Positions 20,401-35,900 of a DNA stretch of 64,000 nt are shown here, piece by piece (the first letter of the stretch is position 1; each line of letters starts with the position of its first letter). Under the pieces are notes generated by a model, which was given only the letters and a program-made list of their open reading frames with translations, searched no databases and had not been told where the DNA came from. The translations under genes were made by a program, and so were the position numbers. Source of the stretch: Lytechinus variegatus (taxonomy: Eukaryota > Echinodermata > Echinoidea > Temnopleuroida > Toxopneustidae); contig NC_054751.1 of the NCBI RefSeq assembly GCF_018143015.1, forward strand, positions 28,763,438 to 28,827,437, given 5' to 3'.

Positions 20401-23400
20401 TTGAGCAAAGTGGGATAGCACGGTAAATAGTACGGTATTATCTGGCTCTGCTAAAAAGCAGGGTTAGCTGGCTCATTGCGATGTGAAGAGATGCATTGTG
20501 ACACGAAACAGGACTATTAAAGGAAAAGTGGGGCTAAGCAATAGCCAAGTCTAAATTTGCCTGTTAACCACATGCTATTTAGCAAAATTATCAATATCAA
20601 TTAGCTGTGCTATAAATTGGAGTTATGGCATTAACCCCAGGTAAGCAAATACTACAGGGTTAAGAAAGACAGAGTGAAACCCCCCAAAGATAATATGGGG
20701 TTAAAAGTGGTCTGGGATTAAGGATAATGTGGCGTTAAGGAAATGTAGTGTGAAAAGCATGTAAGTTTGGCTAGTTAATGTAGAGGTGATGTGGCTCTGT
20801 GGATAAGTCTCCAGACTCTGAACCACACAGTCCTGGGTTCAATCACACCTTTGGCAAGGCATTTATCTACAATTGCTGCTTTCCACCCAGGGTCCTGTTG
20901 CATAAAAGTTACTATTATGGTAGCTGTGCTATCCAGTGATAACTACCATGGTTACCATGCTAATCAGCCAATCAGAATCAAGGATTCCATGAAAGTTACC
21001 ACTGGATGGCAAAGTTTCCATAATGGTAACCAGTAGCGTATGCAGGGGGTGGTTACAGGGGTTCACCCCCCCTTCAATTTTGTTATACCTAAAACTATCT
21101 TCTAAGAATTCACCCCCCCCCCACCTTCCATTTTTTAAAGACCTTTTTTTTGGGGGGGGGCTATCAACATTTCATTCAGCTTGAATCCCCCCCCCCCCAC
21201 TTTAAAAAATCCTGTGTACGCTACTGATGATAACTTTATGCAACAGGTCCTAGGTGTAGAAGTGAGTGAGTTTCCTGGTAGGGATCGAGGAATTCCTTGA
21301 GTGCTCAAGTGCCAAATTAGGGTATCCATACTAAAGCCTGAGTAGTATTACTGGTACACTGTGTTTGGAATCTTCGCATTATGCATGAAATTATAATTAT
21401 ACAATTATTAGTATTTTCAATTACCTGATCTGAGCTGGTAAAGCTTGAAGTAAAAGAAATCATGAGCCAAGGGTATCTCATCTTTTGATCATGATGTGGA
21501 ACTATTTTGACATACACTAACTTGCTAATCGATATTTTAGTCATTCCACTATGGGAAGACTCTGTTTAATTTTTGAAGGACTAGATATATTCTACTTCTT
21601 AGCCTCTTAGTAGAAAAAATCAGGGGGAAAAAACAGCTGTTGTCATTAATAATTTGGAATTTTAAGCATGGAGAATATTCAGCTGTCAATGACATTAACA
21701 TGAAATTAACATTAACATGCAAAGCAGGCTTCAGATATCTTCCTGGTTATTTGTAAGAGTAATCAAAGTTTTCATTGCTTGTGTGATTTTGCTTCCATTC
21801 AAATGTCAGGTTACTTGAAAATTTAATCAATGCATAATTTAAGATATGTAGAAATACATGTACCATCTATGGGCCAAGCATTATATCCAGCTGTATTTTC
21901 CCCCTCTTCTGTTTTTAGAGTACAAGCATGTGGTGTCCCACAGGGTCGGTTCTTTGGTCCATGCTACAGTGAGGAGCACACCTGGTAAAGCTGTTATCTG
22001 TTCCCTCCCACATGGTGTTGACGCAGTTATTCCACAGGATCATACACTTGGTAATATTCAACATTAAGACCAGTTGTAACGATCTAAAAAATGAGTTTGA
22101 ATTGAATCCCCCAAATAACCACTCAAGTGTTTAATTTACTGAATGCTATGGGAAAATGAGACCTATCTGATTTGCATGTTTATGATATTTAGTCTATGCA
22201 GGGGAAATATATGTTTGTTGAAATGCAAATTTTTATAGCAAGACATTAAGTATAAGTTGGTATATAGGAGAGAAAGAAGTTTCAAAATGTTTCCTGTTGT
22301 AAGATTTATTCTACAATTTTCACCTATCATTTTCTTTTTTTTAAGAAAACAAGTATATTAAGATAAATCATAACCTTTGATTAACATGCAATACAGGGCT
22401 TTGTTACATGAACAGTAACAAGAGCTAGAATCCTGTGACAAATGCTACTGACCAATTATATGCCATTATTTCAATAGATTATCACAGGTCATAATAATAT
22501 GCCTTTGATTTGCAATCAGATGAAATACATGGAGGGCTTAGGATATTTATACTTTTCATTTTTGCTCCGCAGAGACATCTCCTAAAGTTGGGGATATCAT
22601 CGAAGCCTGTGTGCTGAATGTTGATATTTCAAGCAAAGCAGTTACTCTGTCACAAAAGCCAGACATCATGGAAAGATGCAGGATGTTAAAATCAAAAGGA
22701 AAAAAGGTAACAAAAGTGAAAGTTAAGAGTTTTGATAATTTTACTTGATAGCTAGAAAGTTTTGAATGTTAATGTGCTTTGTTGTACTTTATATTAGGGC
22801 AATTTCCTTGTAAAATTTTAGAGTAAATAAAAAACTTGTAATAATAATATAATAGAGGATATTTATTAAGGGCATGTTAGGATATAAGTAGTTCTTTATG
22901 CGCTCAATGGCTAATTTCTTGAATAATAGTGATGATTCTATGAATATATTATATTCATAGCATTACGAAGTTATCTTACAGTAATCAGCTGTCATAAACA
23001 AATCATCATGGTTTTTGTCTCACCTGCGAAGCAGAGTGAGACTAGGCGCCGCTTTTGTGGTGGCGGCGGTGGCGGCGTCAACATCAAATCTTAACCTGAG
23101 GTTAAGTTTTTGAAATGATGTCATAACTTAGAAAGTATATGGACCTAGTTAATAAAACTTGGCCATAAGGTTAATCAAGTATTACTGAACATCCTATTAG
23201 AGTTTCATGTCACATGACCAAGGTCAAAGGTCATTTAGGGTCAATGAACTTAGACCATGTTGGAGGAATCAACATCGAAATCTTAACCTGAGGTTAAGTT
23301 TTTGAAATGTCATTATAACTTAGAAAATATATGGACCTAGTTCATGAAACTTGGACATAAGGTTAATCAATTATCACTGAACATCCTGCATGAATTTTAC

Positions 23401-26400
23401 GTCACATGACCAAGGTCAAAGGTCACTTAGGGTCAATGAACTTTGGCCGAATTGGGGATATCTGTTGAATTCCCATCATAACTTTGAAAGTTTATTGGTC
23501 TAGTTCATAAAAAGTGGACATAAGAGTAACCATGTATCACTGAACATCTTGTGCGAGTTAGAGTAGTATTCAAAGTCAGCACTGCTGCTATATTGAACCG
23601 CGTGATGCAGGTGAGACCGCCAGAGGCATTCCACTTGTTCTTATAAGTTACATCTCATTTTCCATTTCGGTCTTGTTTTTCACAGGGTAAGAAAGTGATT
23701 GAATCCTTGAATGAAAGCAAAGGAAAGGTTCTCCTGATCAAAGGGGACTTCATACTAGCCCAAACAGACCAAGGACAGCTCATCTACGTATCAGCCAAAC
23801 AAGTAAGTCATTAAGATTGAATTGATCTCTCCTCTAATATAGAAAGATGTGTGGTAAATCTCTTATTTTATCATGTGTGTTGTGTTTGGAATGATATTTT
23901 CTGGGGGTATTCTTGAAAGATAAATGCCAGATGTGGAAATGGATTTAAACATGAGTTACAGAATCTAATGATATTACCACCAAAGTGTTTTTTTGTATTT
24001 TTATAAATAAGAAATATGTGACAAAGGATTCTGGTAGGTATTGTTTAAATGCTGTGAAAAAAAGTAAAATAAGCATGACATTTCACCAAAAATGTCACGT
24101 CTTTTTCCAAGCAATAATAATACACTGTCTCACATGTCCTTATCTGTGTGTTGGTGATCTGCAGTGTGATCCTTTTTCAGCTTAGATTTCTCAAAGTTTA
24201 GTTCATTTATTAACTGTACCAAGTGGCCGTTTCATAAAGCTGTTCGTAAGGTAAGAGCGAATCTAAGAACGACTGGTGATCCTTTCTTGTGGTATTTTCA
24301 TGTTCACCATTATACATGCATTGGTGATTATTTAGCGCATAAGGAAGGATCACCAGTCGTTCTTAAAGTCGCTCTTAACTTACGAACAGCTTTATGAAAC
24401 ACCCACCTGATCTAGATCTACATGTATGATGATATGGTGACAATTAACCTTGGTTTTACAGGCATTCTGTTCTTTCATTAATCTTTGATATGATTTTTTA
24501 TTTCCTCTCCTTTTAGCACCTGAATGCCTTTAAACTGGAGAAGAGTATATTACAAATAGGAAGCACAGTGACAATAGGTGAATCAAGGTGAGTTTGATCG
24601 TGATAGCTAGACACAAATATTTGTGTATTTTGTCTCCAGATCTATTGCATAAACTCGGTCATTGCATTTCTTATTTTGCCTTAATTCAAGGTTTTTATGC
24701 AATCATTTCATATAATGGTATTTATTTGATATATTTAAAAAGGGCAATCCAATAAGCACAAAATCTGGTTTTATTGGGGCCCTTTACAATACAAAATATA
24801 CTGACGTATACAAGAGAGGAAACCTTAACCCTAAATAGACTGGGCTATTTCGACGCCTAAGAAGACTGGGGGGGGGCTGATTCAGCCCCCCCTTATTATC
24901 TCGGCCGACGATCGCGCGATTGCGACGAAACTAATGAACTAATTGTTTTACAGGATTGAATTCAAATGCATAGAGGGCAACTTGCTGTATTGTAGCCAAT
25001 TTCTCTTTCTTTTATGCATGTAAGTTTTTTTCCAGCCCTTTTAAAAGACGACCAGAAAACACTGATTTTTTTTATGTGGACTTGTCCGTAGGGTTTTGAA
25101 AATCAGACAGTTACAAATCAGCTACAAAATGGCAGTTTTTCCCATCATGTACAGTTTTTTGCACTGTGATAGGAAAAAAATACAGATTTTAAAAAATATT
25201 CTCTCGCTTTGCCTCATGAATGTGCAGCTTTGTTGATGGAAGATTCTTAGTAGCTATGGTGAAAGGAAAGACGAAGCAAGAAAAAGCACGCAGATCAGCC
25301 GCTGTCCATGATAACGCCAAGAAATTGATTGGACAGATTGTGGATGCTGTGTAAGTACACTTATTCTCTGCTGAAATCTTATCATACTCTCGATAGTTTC
25401 AAATGTCTTTCTAGAATTAATGTTGTGAATAAATAAGTGTTTGGTACCGCAAAATCGTAAAATAGCCTTAAAAACGGACATACACTGTACTGAAGCTTTT
25501 CGACATGCACTCATCGGAGCCAAATCGCACGAATGACTAAATCGCTAGAGCAAAATAATATATAATTGAACCAAACCAGAAAATGTTGTGAAGTTATTAG
25601 CCATATGCATATATAGGATGTTATATGATGCATTAACATGCATGCAGTAACATTTCCCCTACGGCCGCCTTACCGCGAGTGAAAAACTGCTGTTTTAACT
25701 GTTTTTTTACCAGCTACATATAGGTGGTTTGAATAAAAATGAATAAAACAGCTGTTTTTTATTTGCCGTATGGCCGCTGTAGAGGAAATGTGACTGGTAT
25801 TATTGTCAATATTTCAGTTCTTGCTTTCACGTTTAACAGTGTTCCATTCTGCAGAAGAAATCAAATGATTGTGGACCTCTTACATGAAGCAATAGGGAAG
25901 TCTAAATCCGCTAATTATTATTAAATCCCGTGTTAGTCATAATGTTCTCCTTGATATGTTATCATGAGGCATTTGAGATAAAATTGATTCACGTCAATAA
26001 TTAAATATACAGTATCTATCTAGTTATACATTTAACTTGCCTGTCAAAATATATTACACATAAACTTTTGTGAATAGCGCCCTCATGTGTCGATTTGTCA
26101 TTTTGCAGTGTGAAATCAGTCAAGGAAACCCAAGCAAATGTTGAGATCACCGATGGCCGAGGCTATGGAAGGATACATGCTACTGAAGTATTAGATACAA
26201 TGAAATCTGTGAGTTGAAACGAAGGAAGATAAAGAGAGAAATCTTTTTTATTCTGCCATGAAGATGTCATTATGATGTTTTTATTTTCATCATCAAAACT
26301 GCTTTACAAAGCAAATGATTTCCTCCAGAGGGTGTTTTAAAAAGATTTAAGTATAACTTAGAGTTGCACTTTAAGACCTAGTTGGATGCGTTATTAAATG

Positions 26401-26878
26401 CCGTGACCGCTTTGGTCAGATCATGCCAAGAGGACGCGCACTGCTGCGTACTGATCAATAAGATTGCGCATTTCATGTCATGTATGAATCTAAGTCATAC
26501 TTAAATCTTTGTGAACCCCCCTCCCCCTCATTCCCCCAGTTTCATCATGCGAAGGGCGTGATAACGTACTGTATGTAGATATATATGTATTCCCTATTTT
26601 TATTCAAAAATGTGGTTTTTTTATCACTTTGTGTTATTAAGGGATCTTTTCCACTGGAACACTTCAGCATTGGACAGAAGGTCAAGGCAAAGGTCATAGG
26701 TTATCGCCATGGTAAAAGAGCACAACATCTGGCTATATCTCATGGGGATGGTGCTTTGTCGCTCCTTGAATTGAGTACCCGAAAAAGGTTTGTGATTTAT
26801 CTTTGTCTTTTAGTTCAGAATGAGATTTTTTCCTTCTCTCTCCTTCTCTGCCTGTACTAGTAGCCCTTTAGATGTGTG

Positions 26879-26915
<37 letters not shown>

Positions 26916-29900
26916 CTGTCTGTCTGCCTCTCTCTCTCGATACAAAAGTAGTAGTAGTATGGTTTTATTCACTGATCATAGCGGCCTGTAGACTCAATTA
27001 CATTGTTTACAAGATAAAAATAGATACAATGAAAATACAGAGTGTTACATAGGACTAAGGAGGAGAGAAATCGGGAGCAGACAAGTGAAGAGAAGAGGGG
27101 CAAGGAAGAAAATGGACGGAGTGAGAAAGCTATAGATGGCAGAGTAGAAAAGGAGGAGGGAAAGATATTCCATAGAGAGAGAGGGGGGAACAGTATTTTT
27201 TATGCTTGCAGGACGGGGGGGGGAGTGTATAGCAATCTGCATTTCTCTCTTTCCTTGACACTCTTTTTTTTAATAAAACTCTGTTTTTTTTTATTTCCTA
27301 CTCTCTTTCTCTCTGACACCCCCCCCCTTGTATCCCTTTCATCTCAGCATTTCTATTGTTTTTACATGTACTTCATGTCATTGATCAGACAGGAAGAGTC
27401 AATATGAGTCATTTTCTTCTTCAAAATACAAGAAAATAAACCCTTCAAAACTTTTCATAATTAGACCCTTAATCTAAGTAGAAGCAAGCAATGTATTTGA
27501 TATTGTTTTTAATGCTTTGCCAGTAAATTTTTTTAGGTAGCATTATAGATTTATTAAATAATTGGGTAAAAATTATTATTTAACCGTACCATGTGTGTTC
27601 ATTTAAGAGCTTAGCAAATCTCATTTTGCATTCGATTAACTTTTTTTTTTTTTATTGTGTTATTTTTATTGTTAGTATGATGGAATCAGACAGTACACCT
27701 ACAGAGTGTGATGTAACTTCATTCCAAACTGGACAAGCTGTAACTTGTATCATCAACAGAGTAAGTTTTATACAGAATTATTACTTTATCACTCTGATTT
27801 TCACAAAACTTTTATTATATCATGTGAATTTTTTCAAATTTGACTAGTTAGCTGGGTGTGATATATCTCCATTATGCTTTTGTACGGTTTTAAAACTTAT
27901 AATAATATTGTGTTGACAATGAATAAAAACTCTCATAAAATTAACCCTTTGAGAATGAGTTTCATATTAATCACCTGTACATTACTTTCAATCTGTGTAA
28001 TGCGGTAGGCATTAAATCCTGCCTATATATATCAATGATGATGATTTTGCATATGTCAGGGTTCCCAGCCCATCAGGGAAATCACTATCATGGAAAATGA
28101 TTTCAATTTTTTTCCAGTCAGGGAAAAATCAGGGAATTTGATATGAAATACTGTACCTCAAATCTGGGAATATGCCTCAAATGAGGAAAAAATCAGGAAT
28201 TTTGATCGGCCCAACAGTCGAAAGCATGGTAGTCAGTCAGACTTTGTTATAGTTTGTTGCATATCAAAACAACATCCATTGAATGGCTGGTTATGGTGGT
28301 ACTAACTATTGTTTTTATACTGAAAATACATGTAATTCACTGTAACAGTTTAAAAAACATGCGAAAATGGGAATAGGTTTAAATAATTATCAGGAAATTT
28401 TAAACTTCATCAGAGAATAGTCGGAAAAAAATCAGGGAATTTTGTTTTCTTGAAAAGCTGGGAACCCTGTTACGTTTAGAACAGCCTGTCATTTGATTGG
28501 TTGTTCGATATCGATTATTCAGCCCAATTTTTCAATAACGTCATCAACCGTGCAATTTTGGATCCATTCATCGTGCAATTTTAGCTCCATACGATTTTGT
28601 CCTTTGCACCAAGACTGCCGCTCATGCACCAGCAGTGCGCATGTTGTAATGACTTAACAATCAACAGACCAAACTCGCACTGCATGAGCATGTTTTGCAT
28701 CAAAATTCATGAATTTCATATGAAAAAAAATCATTTTATGTGTCATATAAACCAAATAATAAATGTTTTTTCATTCGTGCAAAAAACAGAATACTTCATT
28801 TGGTAAAAGATGAAATAATGATCCATTCAACAAAGCATAGCCGAGTTTAACTCGGCTACGCTTTGTTGAATGGATAATATCATTCTTCACCTCATGAAGT
28901 ATTCTGTTCATTATTTGTGTAATCAATGACCCATTGTACATCTACATTCTCTCAGAATACCAGGACACAGGGCTTTGGCCAGTTATTTTAACTTTTTCTG
29001 TCTAGACTTTCATAGGCCATTGTGTAATTATGTGCAGTTCTGTCTTAATTGTGTTTCTTTAGCCAAATGAAGTTATAACCATACATAATGAATATTTCCA
29101 CAGCTCGACAATGATATCTTGTGGGTTTACGTCAATCGATCTCTTGGAGGCAAGGTCCATCGTCTGAACTTCTCCAGGCACGCCTCCAACCTTGAGAACC
29201 CAGAGTCGTACTTTAAACCAGGTCAGGCTCGTAGGGCAAAGGTCGTGAGACAGGATAGCAAACACAAACTGTTAGAGTTATCTATGAGTGGTAAGAGTGT
29301 TTTTTAATTTTAATTTTAATTTCATCAATTCAATTTTATGATTTCTTTTATTTCTTTGCAGATGGAGCACTTGGCAAGTTTTATTCTTTGATTTTCAGAT
29401 ATATTTCAAGCGTTAACTATCAAACTAATTATAGTGCAAGATTACTTAAAAACACCTGCATAGGGCAATGGAGATGAGATGTACAAAAACGTTGCTTATT
29501 TTATGGAATTGCCCATTTATAATGTTCTGTGATGACGCAGTAATAGAAAAGGCTCACATTGAAATTCATGATCTGAGAATTGAGGAATGCTCCCCAGGGA
29601 GTAGAGAAAGTGCATACACTGTGGGCTTTTGGGGATCTGATTAACAGGGTAATAATCTATTTGTGAAGTGCTTAGACATGTCTTTTCGATGTAATAAGCG
29701 GTTCATGTATATAAAAGCGGTTTATTACTATTAGAATATTTCTTTCTCTTGGGCCTCCACTCATACTATGCTCACTGAGAAATTGTTAAGTCATATTTTG
29801 GGGGCGTGATGGTCTAGTGGTTATGACACTTGTCTCTCAATCAGAGGGACTTGGGTTTGAAGCCCAACCATGGTATGATTTACTTCAGCAAGAAATTTAT

Positions 29901-32900
29901 CCACACTGTGCTGTACTCAACACAGGTGAGGTGAATGGGTACCCTGCAGCTCATGATAACAAACAATGAACCTTGGAATAGATTATTTCTAGATAGATTG
30001 CACAATAGAAATGCCTGTTATCATTATTATTATTATCATTATTATTATTATTGGTATTATTATTATAATGATGATTATTATTATTAGTAGTATCTTTATT
30101 GTTATTATTATTTTCATCATTATTATCATTATCATTTTTGTTATCATTATTATTATTATTATATTTTTTACTACAGGGTCTTCAGAAACTACTTTTGAAG
30201 TTGGTTCAGTTGTCAATTGTAAAGTGACCAATATCCGGGAGAACAAGGTTCATGTCCAGCTTCCCTTTGGCCATCATGGTTCCGCGTTTTTGACGGACAT
30301 CGATGACATCTACCAAGAAAACCCACTGGAAAGATTTGAGCATCAGATGTATCACAGGTAGCTTATTTATTCATTTATGTATTAACGAGTCTTCTTTTGG
30401 TAGGGTGGCTCCATCAAAGGGGGGCAAAGCTGACCCATGCACCCCCCCCCCTTTTGAGAGGCACAATTACATTTTTTAATATGTAAAATTGCCGTTAAAA
30501 GAGAAGTGTGCCCTCCCCCTTTTGAAAAATATATTATTGAAAGTAAAAGGATACTTTAACCTGGGCCCTGTCTTACAAAGTTACGATTGATCCAATCAAT
30601 CGAAATTCTATGGAAATCCATCAGTGTCATAATTTTTTATACGGGTATATTTGCAAAATGTCCCATGTGAACAAAGGAGAACACACCAAATTGTCAAGAA
30701 ATCAATGAATTTATGGATATATATTCATATCTATAAAAAAAATTTGAGCAAACAAGCATTTCTTATGTTGACTTTGCTGCCTTTCCATGGTTGCAATTGA
30801 TCGGATTAATCACAAGACTTTGGAAGACAAGGCCCTGAGACTGCTGTCATGTAGATGTCAAAAGCCAATATGTGAATTTTATCAAAATTGGGCTGAACAT
30901 TACAGTTGTGGCAGTTTGAAGTCTACTTTTGTTTCCAAAACAAGATTTACTCAAATACCTCCTTGGTCTAAGGGAATGGGATTGTTATCTCAGTTTTTTC
31001 CTTTGTATTCTCTTACAGTGTATGAAAAAAACAAATATTTAATTTTTCTGCAAAACCATGGGAAGCGTGTATTTTCACATGCGTAGAATCAACTTTAGTG
31101 TAAATTATTTTGATACATTGGAGTGATTCTTTATGCATATATGCATACATTTAAAACAATTCAGGTTTCTTATGGTAAAATACAAAAGAAAAGGTAGCCC
31201 TCTGATATGAATAGTTTACTAATTTACATCTTTAATTCACAAAATAATCCAAACCTGAATATGATAAAACTATTATATTTGATTTTTAAAGGAATTTACA
31301 AGTTTTATTGTTTAATTTTACTTAGTTGATTAATCAGTTTTACTACACTTCAGTTTCTTTTGTGAACTGTTCACTCTGTTATGATGGACATTCACTTTAA
31401 ACTGTCCAATGAATATGCTAGAAAGATTTACCAAAACTAAATAGAGTTCAAACTGTATGGTTTCAAGTAGTTAAGTATTTTCATACTTCTGATTTATGGT
31501 AGATGCTGTATACTTGAAACTTGCAAGGATAAGCAAGGATTCGTCATCTCCATGAGACCTTCTCGGATCAAGAAAGATACCCCGCCCTCAGGATATGACC
31601 CTGAGATTAAAACTGCAGGTGACCTCAAGAAAGGTCAAGTCATCAGAGGCTATGTCAGGCATTGCTCAGACAAGGGAGTCTTTGTCAGGTAATAATAGTA
31701 TATTGTAATATAACACTCCAAGCCTGATTGGATGTAGATAATGTAAACAACATACATGTAATCGCTAGAAGGTATTCATTTGTCTTGCAATCTACTGTGG
31801 TCAACAAGGCAATTCGTGATCACTCTCGCAAAAAGTGTTCACTGGCTTTCTAGGAAATTTGTGATCACTCTCGCAAAAAGTGTTCACTAGCTTACAAGTT
31901 CACGAGCTTTCGAGTGCGGCTGCAACTCTTTATCAAGTGATAAAGAGTTGATAAAGAGTTGCAGCAGCACTCGAAAGCTCGTGAACTTGTAAGCTTGTGA
32001 ACACTTTTTGCGAGAGTGATCACGAATTTCCTTGTTGACCATAGTAGATTGCGAGACAAATGAATACCCTCTAGCGATTATTTCAATCCGCAATAATGAA
32101 CCTATTTAGTAACATACATGTAGATTGTATTGTGAAGATGAGTTTACCATCACATGCAAAAGTTTAAGACCACCTGAATGTTGTCTATCTAGTATACATG
32201 TGCTACTTGTAATAATTGTAATTGTTACAGTTTTATTAAAACTGACCTAATTTTATAATTTGTTGGTGTTAATTCTGTTCTTTTTATAAGAATGGTTATA
32301 AGGGTAATTATTAGTTCATTGAAATTGTCGAAAAGCTTGACTAATCCTTTTGTTTTCAAAAGTATTTTCACTTAAAATATATTTAAAAAAAAAAGGAATA
32401 GTCAAGCTGTTGAACAATTTCTTTAAACTATTTAACCTTTAACCATTCAAATAAAACACAAAATCAGCACTAACTATATTTAAAAAAAAAAGGAATAGTC
32501 AAGCTGTTGAACAATTTCTTTAAACTATTTAACCTTTAACCATTCAAATAAAACTCAAAATCAGCACTAACAAATAATATATAGCCCAGTTTCAAGAAAT
32601 CATCAAATGATATTACCATTTTATACATGTGCTATACATGCACACTCAAATTTTCAGGCTTAAACTTCTAGTCCAAATTTGTAAGTTAATCTTGGAAAGC
32701 CTGATGTTACACAAATCTTTTACATTGGCAGGCTCAATCCATGAGCTCATTTTACACTAAATTTTTCGTAGCAGTCTGAAAATGATAACAGAAATAATAT
32801 TTGCATCATGAAAGCAGGGGAAACAAGACAATAAACATATTCAGAAACAAACAATGTAAGCTGAAACTTGGTATTTTGAGCTTACTACAGTTTACCAAAA

Positions 32901-35900
32901 AGTAAGAGCATTGACAAAGTTGACTTCAAAATTGTTTGTGAAATTCTGTCATTTCAAATATGCTGTTTGTTATAGTCTTCATGGAACTTCACAAAAAAAG
33001 TTTTACATGTAGGTATCCTAAATTGGGCTATGTAATGAGTTGGCTATGCTGTTGTGCCATTTGCTTATGCTCTTTATCAGAGATGAAAGTGCCAAAACTG
33101 TGACCTAACTTGTAAGATTAGCTGCCAAAAGTCTCAAAATGTGCAACCGAAATCATGAACTTGACTATGAAGATGTGAAAATAGTGACAATCGGTCACAA
33201 AATCTGCATAGTTTTGTTGTATGTTGTTGTGTTTCACCATAATGTAGAATCTATTAAGTTACCTTTACTTTGTCCTTGTAGATTTTTTCTTTAAAGGGGA
33301 AGTTCACCCTGAAGAAAAGTTTGTTGTAAAAATAGCAGAAAAAATAGTAAAAAATATTGGTGAAGGTTTGAGGAAAATCCGTTAAAGAGTAAGAAAGTTA
33401 TTAGAGTTCAAAATTTTGGATTTGTGACGTCATAAACGAGCAGCTGCCCCATGTGTTATGTAATATAAAATGTATGAATTTCAAATTTTGTATGGTTCCT
33501 GATGACTTAATTTTGTTTTCTTTTCATGATCGGGTGTGAAATGATTTGTCTATTGATATACAAAAGTTACAGTGAAAACCATTTTCAATTTTCTGAGAAA
33601 ATGACATTTCATTGATTTTTTAACATTCGCTATGTAGGAATGCTGCTCGCATATGACGTCACATATCAAATAATTGAAATTCTAATAACTTTTCAATTAT
33701 TTGATGAATTTTTCTCAAACCTTCGGCAATATTTTTTATTATTTTTTCTGCTATTTTTACAATAAACTTTTTGTCAGGGTGAACTTCCCCTTTAAAACTT
33801 TGAGCTGCAAAGTAGTACTTTCATTTGTATATTTGGAATTGATTTTTGTTTTCTGCAGCCTGTCACGTAACATTCAGGGGCGCATCCTTCTGAAGAAGCT
33901 ATCTGCTTTCTTTGTGAAAGAGCCGTCGGTGGTATTCACCGTCGGCAAACTTCTCTCAATGAAGGTCCTGAGGTAAGAGATTTAGTAAAATATTAATTAG
34001 GGATAGTAACTGATTATCTTCGTTAATTTTCTTGTTTCATAAAATTATCTTGTCCCAGTGACATGAAGATCATTGATTAATCACTAAATGAATCGGCCTA
34101 TCAAGAACATCGTTGCATGCACATTTTGCTCAGTAGACTGATGAGGAGCCAATCAGAATTGTGATTTAAAGTGAGCAATTAATCGCTAACCTTTGTGTTA
34201 TGGGCCCTGGTGATAGTTTTGGACGTTTAAACTAGGATCGCACTTTGACACCATGTCATGTCTGTTTCGTGACGTAGTTAAGTGCAGTTTCACTCTGCAC
34301 CTATTCAAAGAGATTTCATCACATTCATCGTGTATGTAACTGAATGTTAAATGTGGGTGATAAACCCCGCAAGAATTGGGGGAGGTTCACAGAGTTAAAT
34401 GTGAATTATACTGTAGAGTCTTGGATACTTATGGTTAAGTGCCTCTGAACGCAGACTTAAGGTCAAGTCCACCTCACAAAAATGTTGATTTGAATCAATA
34501 GAGAAAAATCAGATAAGCACAATGCTGAAGATTTCATCAAAATCGGACGTAAAATTTATGATATTTCAAAGTTTCGCTTATTTTTAACAAAATAGTTATA
34601 TGAACGAGCCAGTTACATCCAAATGAGAGAGTTGATGATGTCACTATTTCTTTTTTTTTTATTGTTTGAATTAACTCTTAACATGCCACGCACACTACTA
34701 ACCCAATGCCACAGTGCTAATCCGATGCTAATCCCCTGTGCCAGCCACAAACCCCCCCTGTGCCACATTGATTTGGGGATCGCGAGCAGTATTCACTCCT
34801 TTCAATAGTCATGATTACAATTGCTTGTAACTCTCTAACGATTAGTTTATCCACAAAATATTGTGTAGTAAAGTTGTAGGAAATTTCATACTCCTTATAA
34901 TGGTGTCCTCATTATATGAATTGGTTATTATCTTTACTGCTAAAATATGAGTTGTATCAAGTATTTCCATTTTGTGTTTTGTATGGATCAAAAGACCTAG
35001 GTCTCTTCCCTCTCAGAGGCGGAGCCATATCTTGTAAAAAAATGTAGAAATACTCGAAAAAGTCGAATGTAAACCGTGTAAGTTGATCTGTCAGAAAGCA
35101 GAGTTCGCACTGCACACAATAGTGCTAATTACGGCGTGCATGCGATGCGCAATACAATGCAAAACGGCGAAACAATGATTGTAATTCCGAATGTGCGCAT
35201 CATGCACGAAGCAGGCGAGGGTAGGAAACAATGCAAGCACAAAGCAATCAATAGTAGGCGTGCGAGCACGAGTGTGGCATGTAATAGTAGGAAACGTAGC
35301 GTGCACGAAGCACTCAATGAGTTAAACAATATTTCAATTTTTACGAATTTGACGATTAGGACCTCCTTGCCTGAAGCACAAAATGTTAATATAATGGAAT
35401 TCCACGTGTTCAGGGAGGAATGAAACTTCATTTCTCATGACAGTGACGAGAAAATCAAAATATGTCATATTTCAAACAATAAAAAACAAAAGAAATAGTG
35501 AGTGAATGACATCATCAACTCTCTCATTTGGATGAAGCTGGCTTGTTCATATAACTGTTTTTGTGAAATGAAGCGAAATTTTGAAATGTCATAACTGTCT
35601 TCTTTTACATCCGATTTTGATGAAATTTTCAGTGTTATGCTTGTTGAATTTTTCTCTTTCTATTCAAATAAGTTTTTGTTGGGGTGGACTTGTCCTTTAA
35701 GCCTCTGTATTCACTTCAAAATTTTGTCTCCTCTAGGTTGGCTGAATCATGACCTGGTTCACATCTCCAATACTTTGATGCCAACGCATATTTGTTATTT
35801 AATGCGCAATCTGATTGATGGATAGCGGTGGTGCGCGTTCCGTGCGCTTTCATTGGTATATCCTGCACGCAACTGAAATTCAAGTGCGACTCTCGGTCAC

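Larger units (their letters stand above)
20785..21365 (+). mobile_element. tRNA-derived SINE split by a nested insertion
   Basis: The head (GTGGCTCTGTGGATAAGTCT) and the GGCAAGGCATTTATCTACA body match the SINE at 14752. The sequence breaks at CCACCCAGG (20890) and resumes at 21251 with TAGGTGTAGAAG and GGAATTCCTTGAGTGCTC. The missing middle is replaced by the element at 20891-21250. Confidence 0.7.

Noticed and set aside
30011..30361. 116-codon frame starting in the ATT tract
   Set aside because: The Ile-rich start is translated microsatellite. Only the part from 30177 is real (a PDCD11 exon).
35136..35423. 95-codon frame
   Set aside because: It lies in the core of a large inverted-repeat element, has a counter-frame on the other strand of equal length, and matches no family I recognise.
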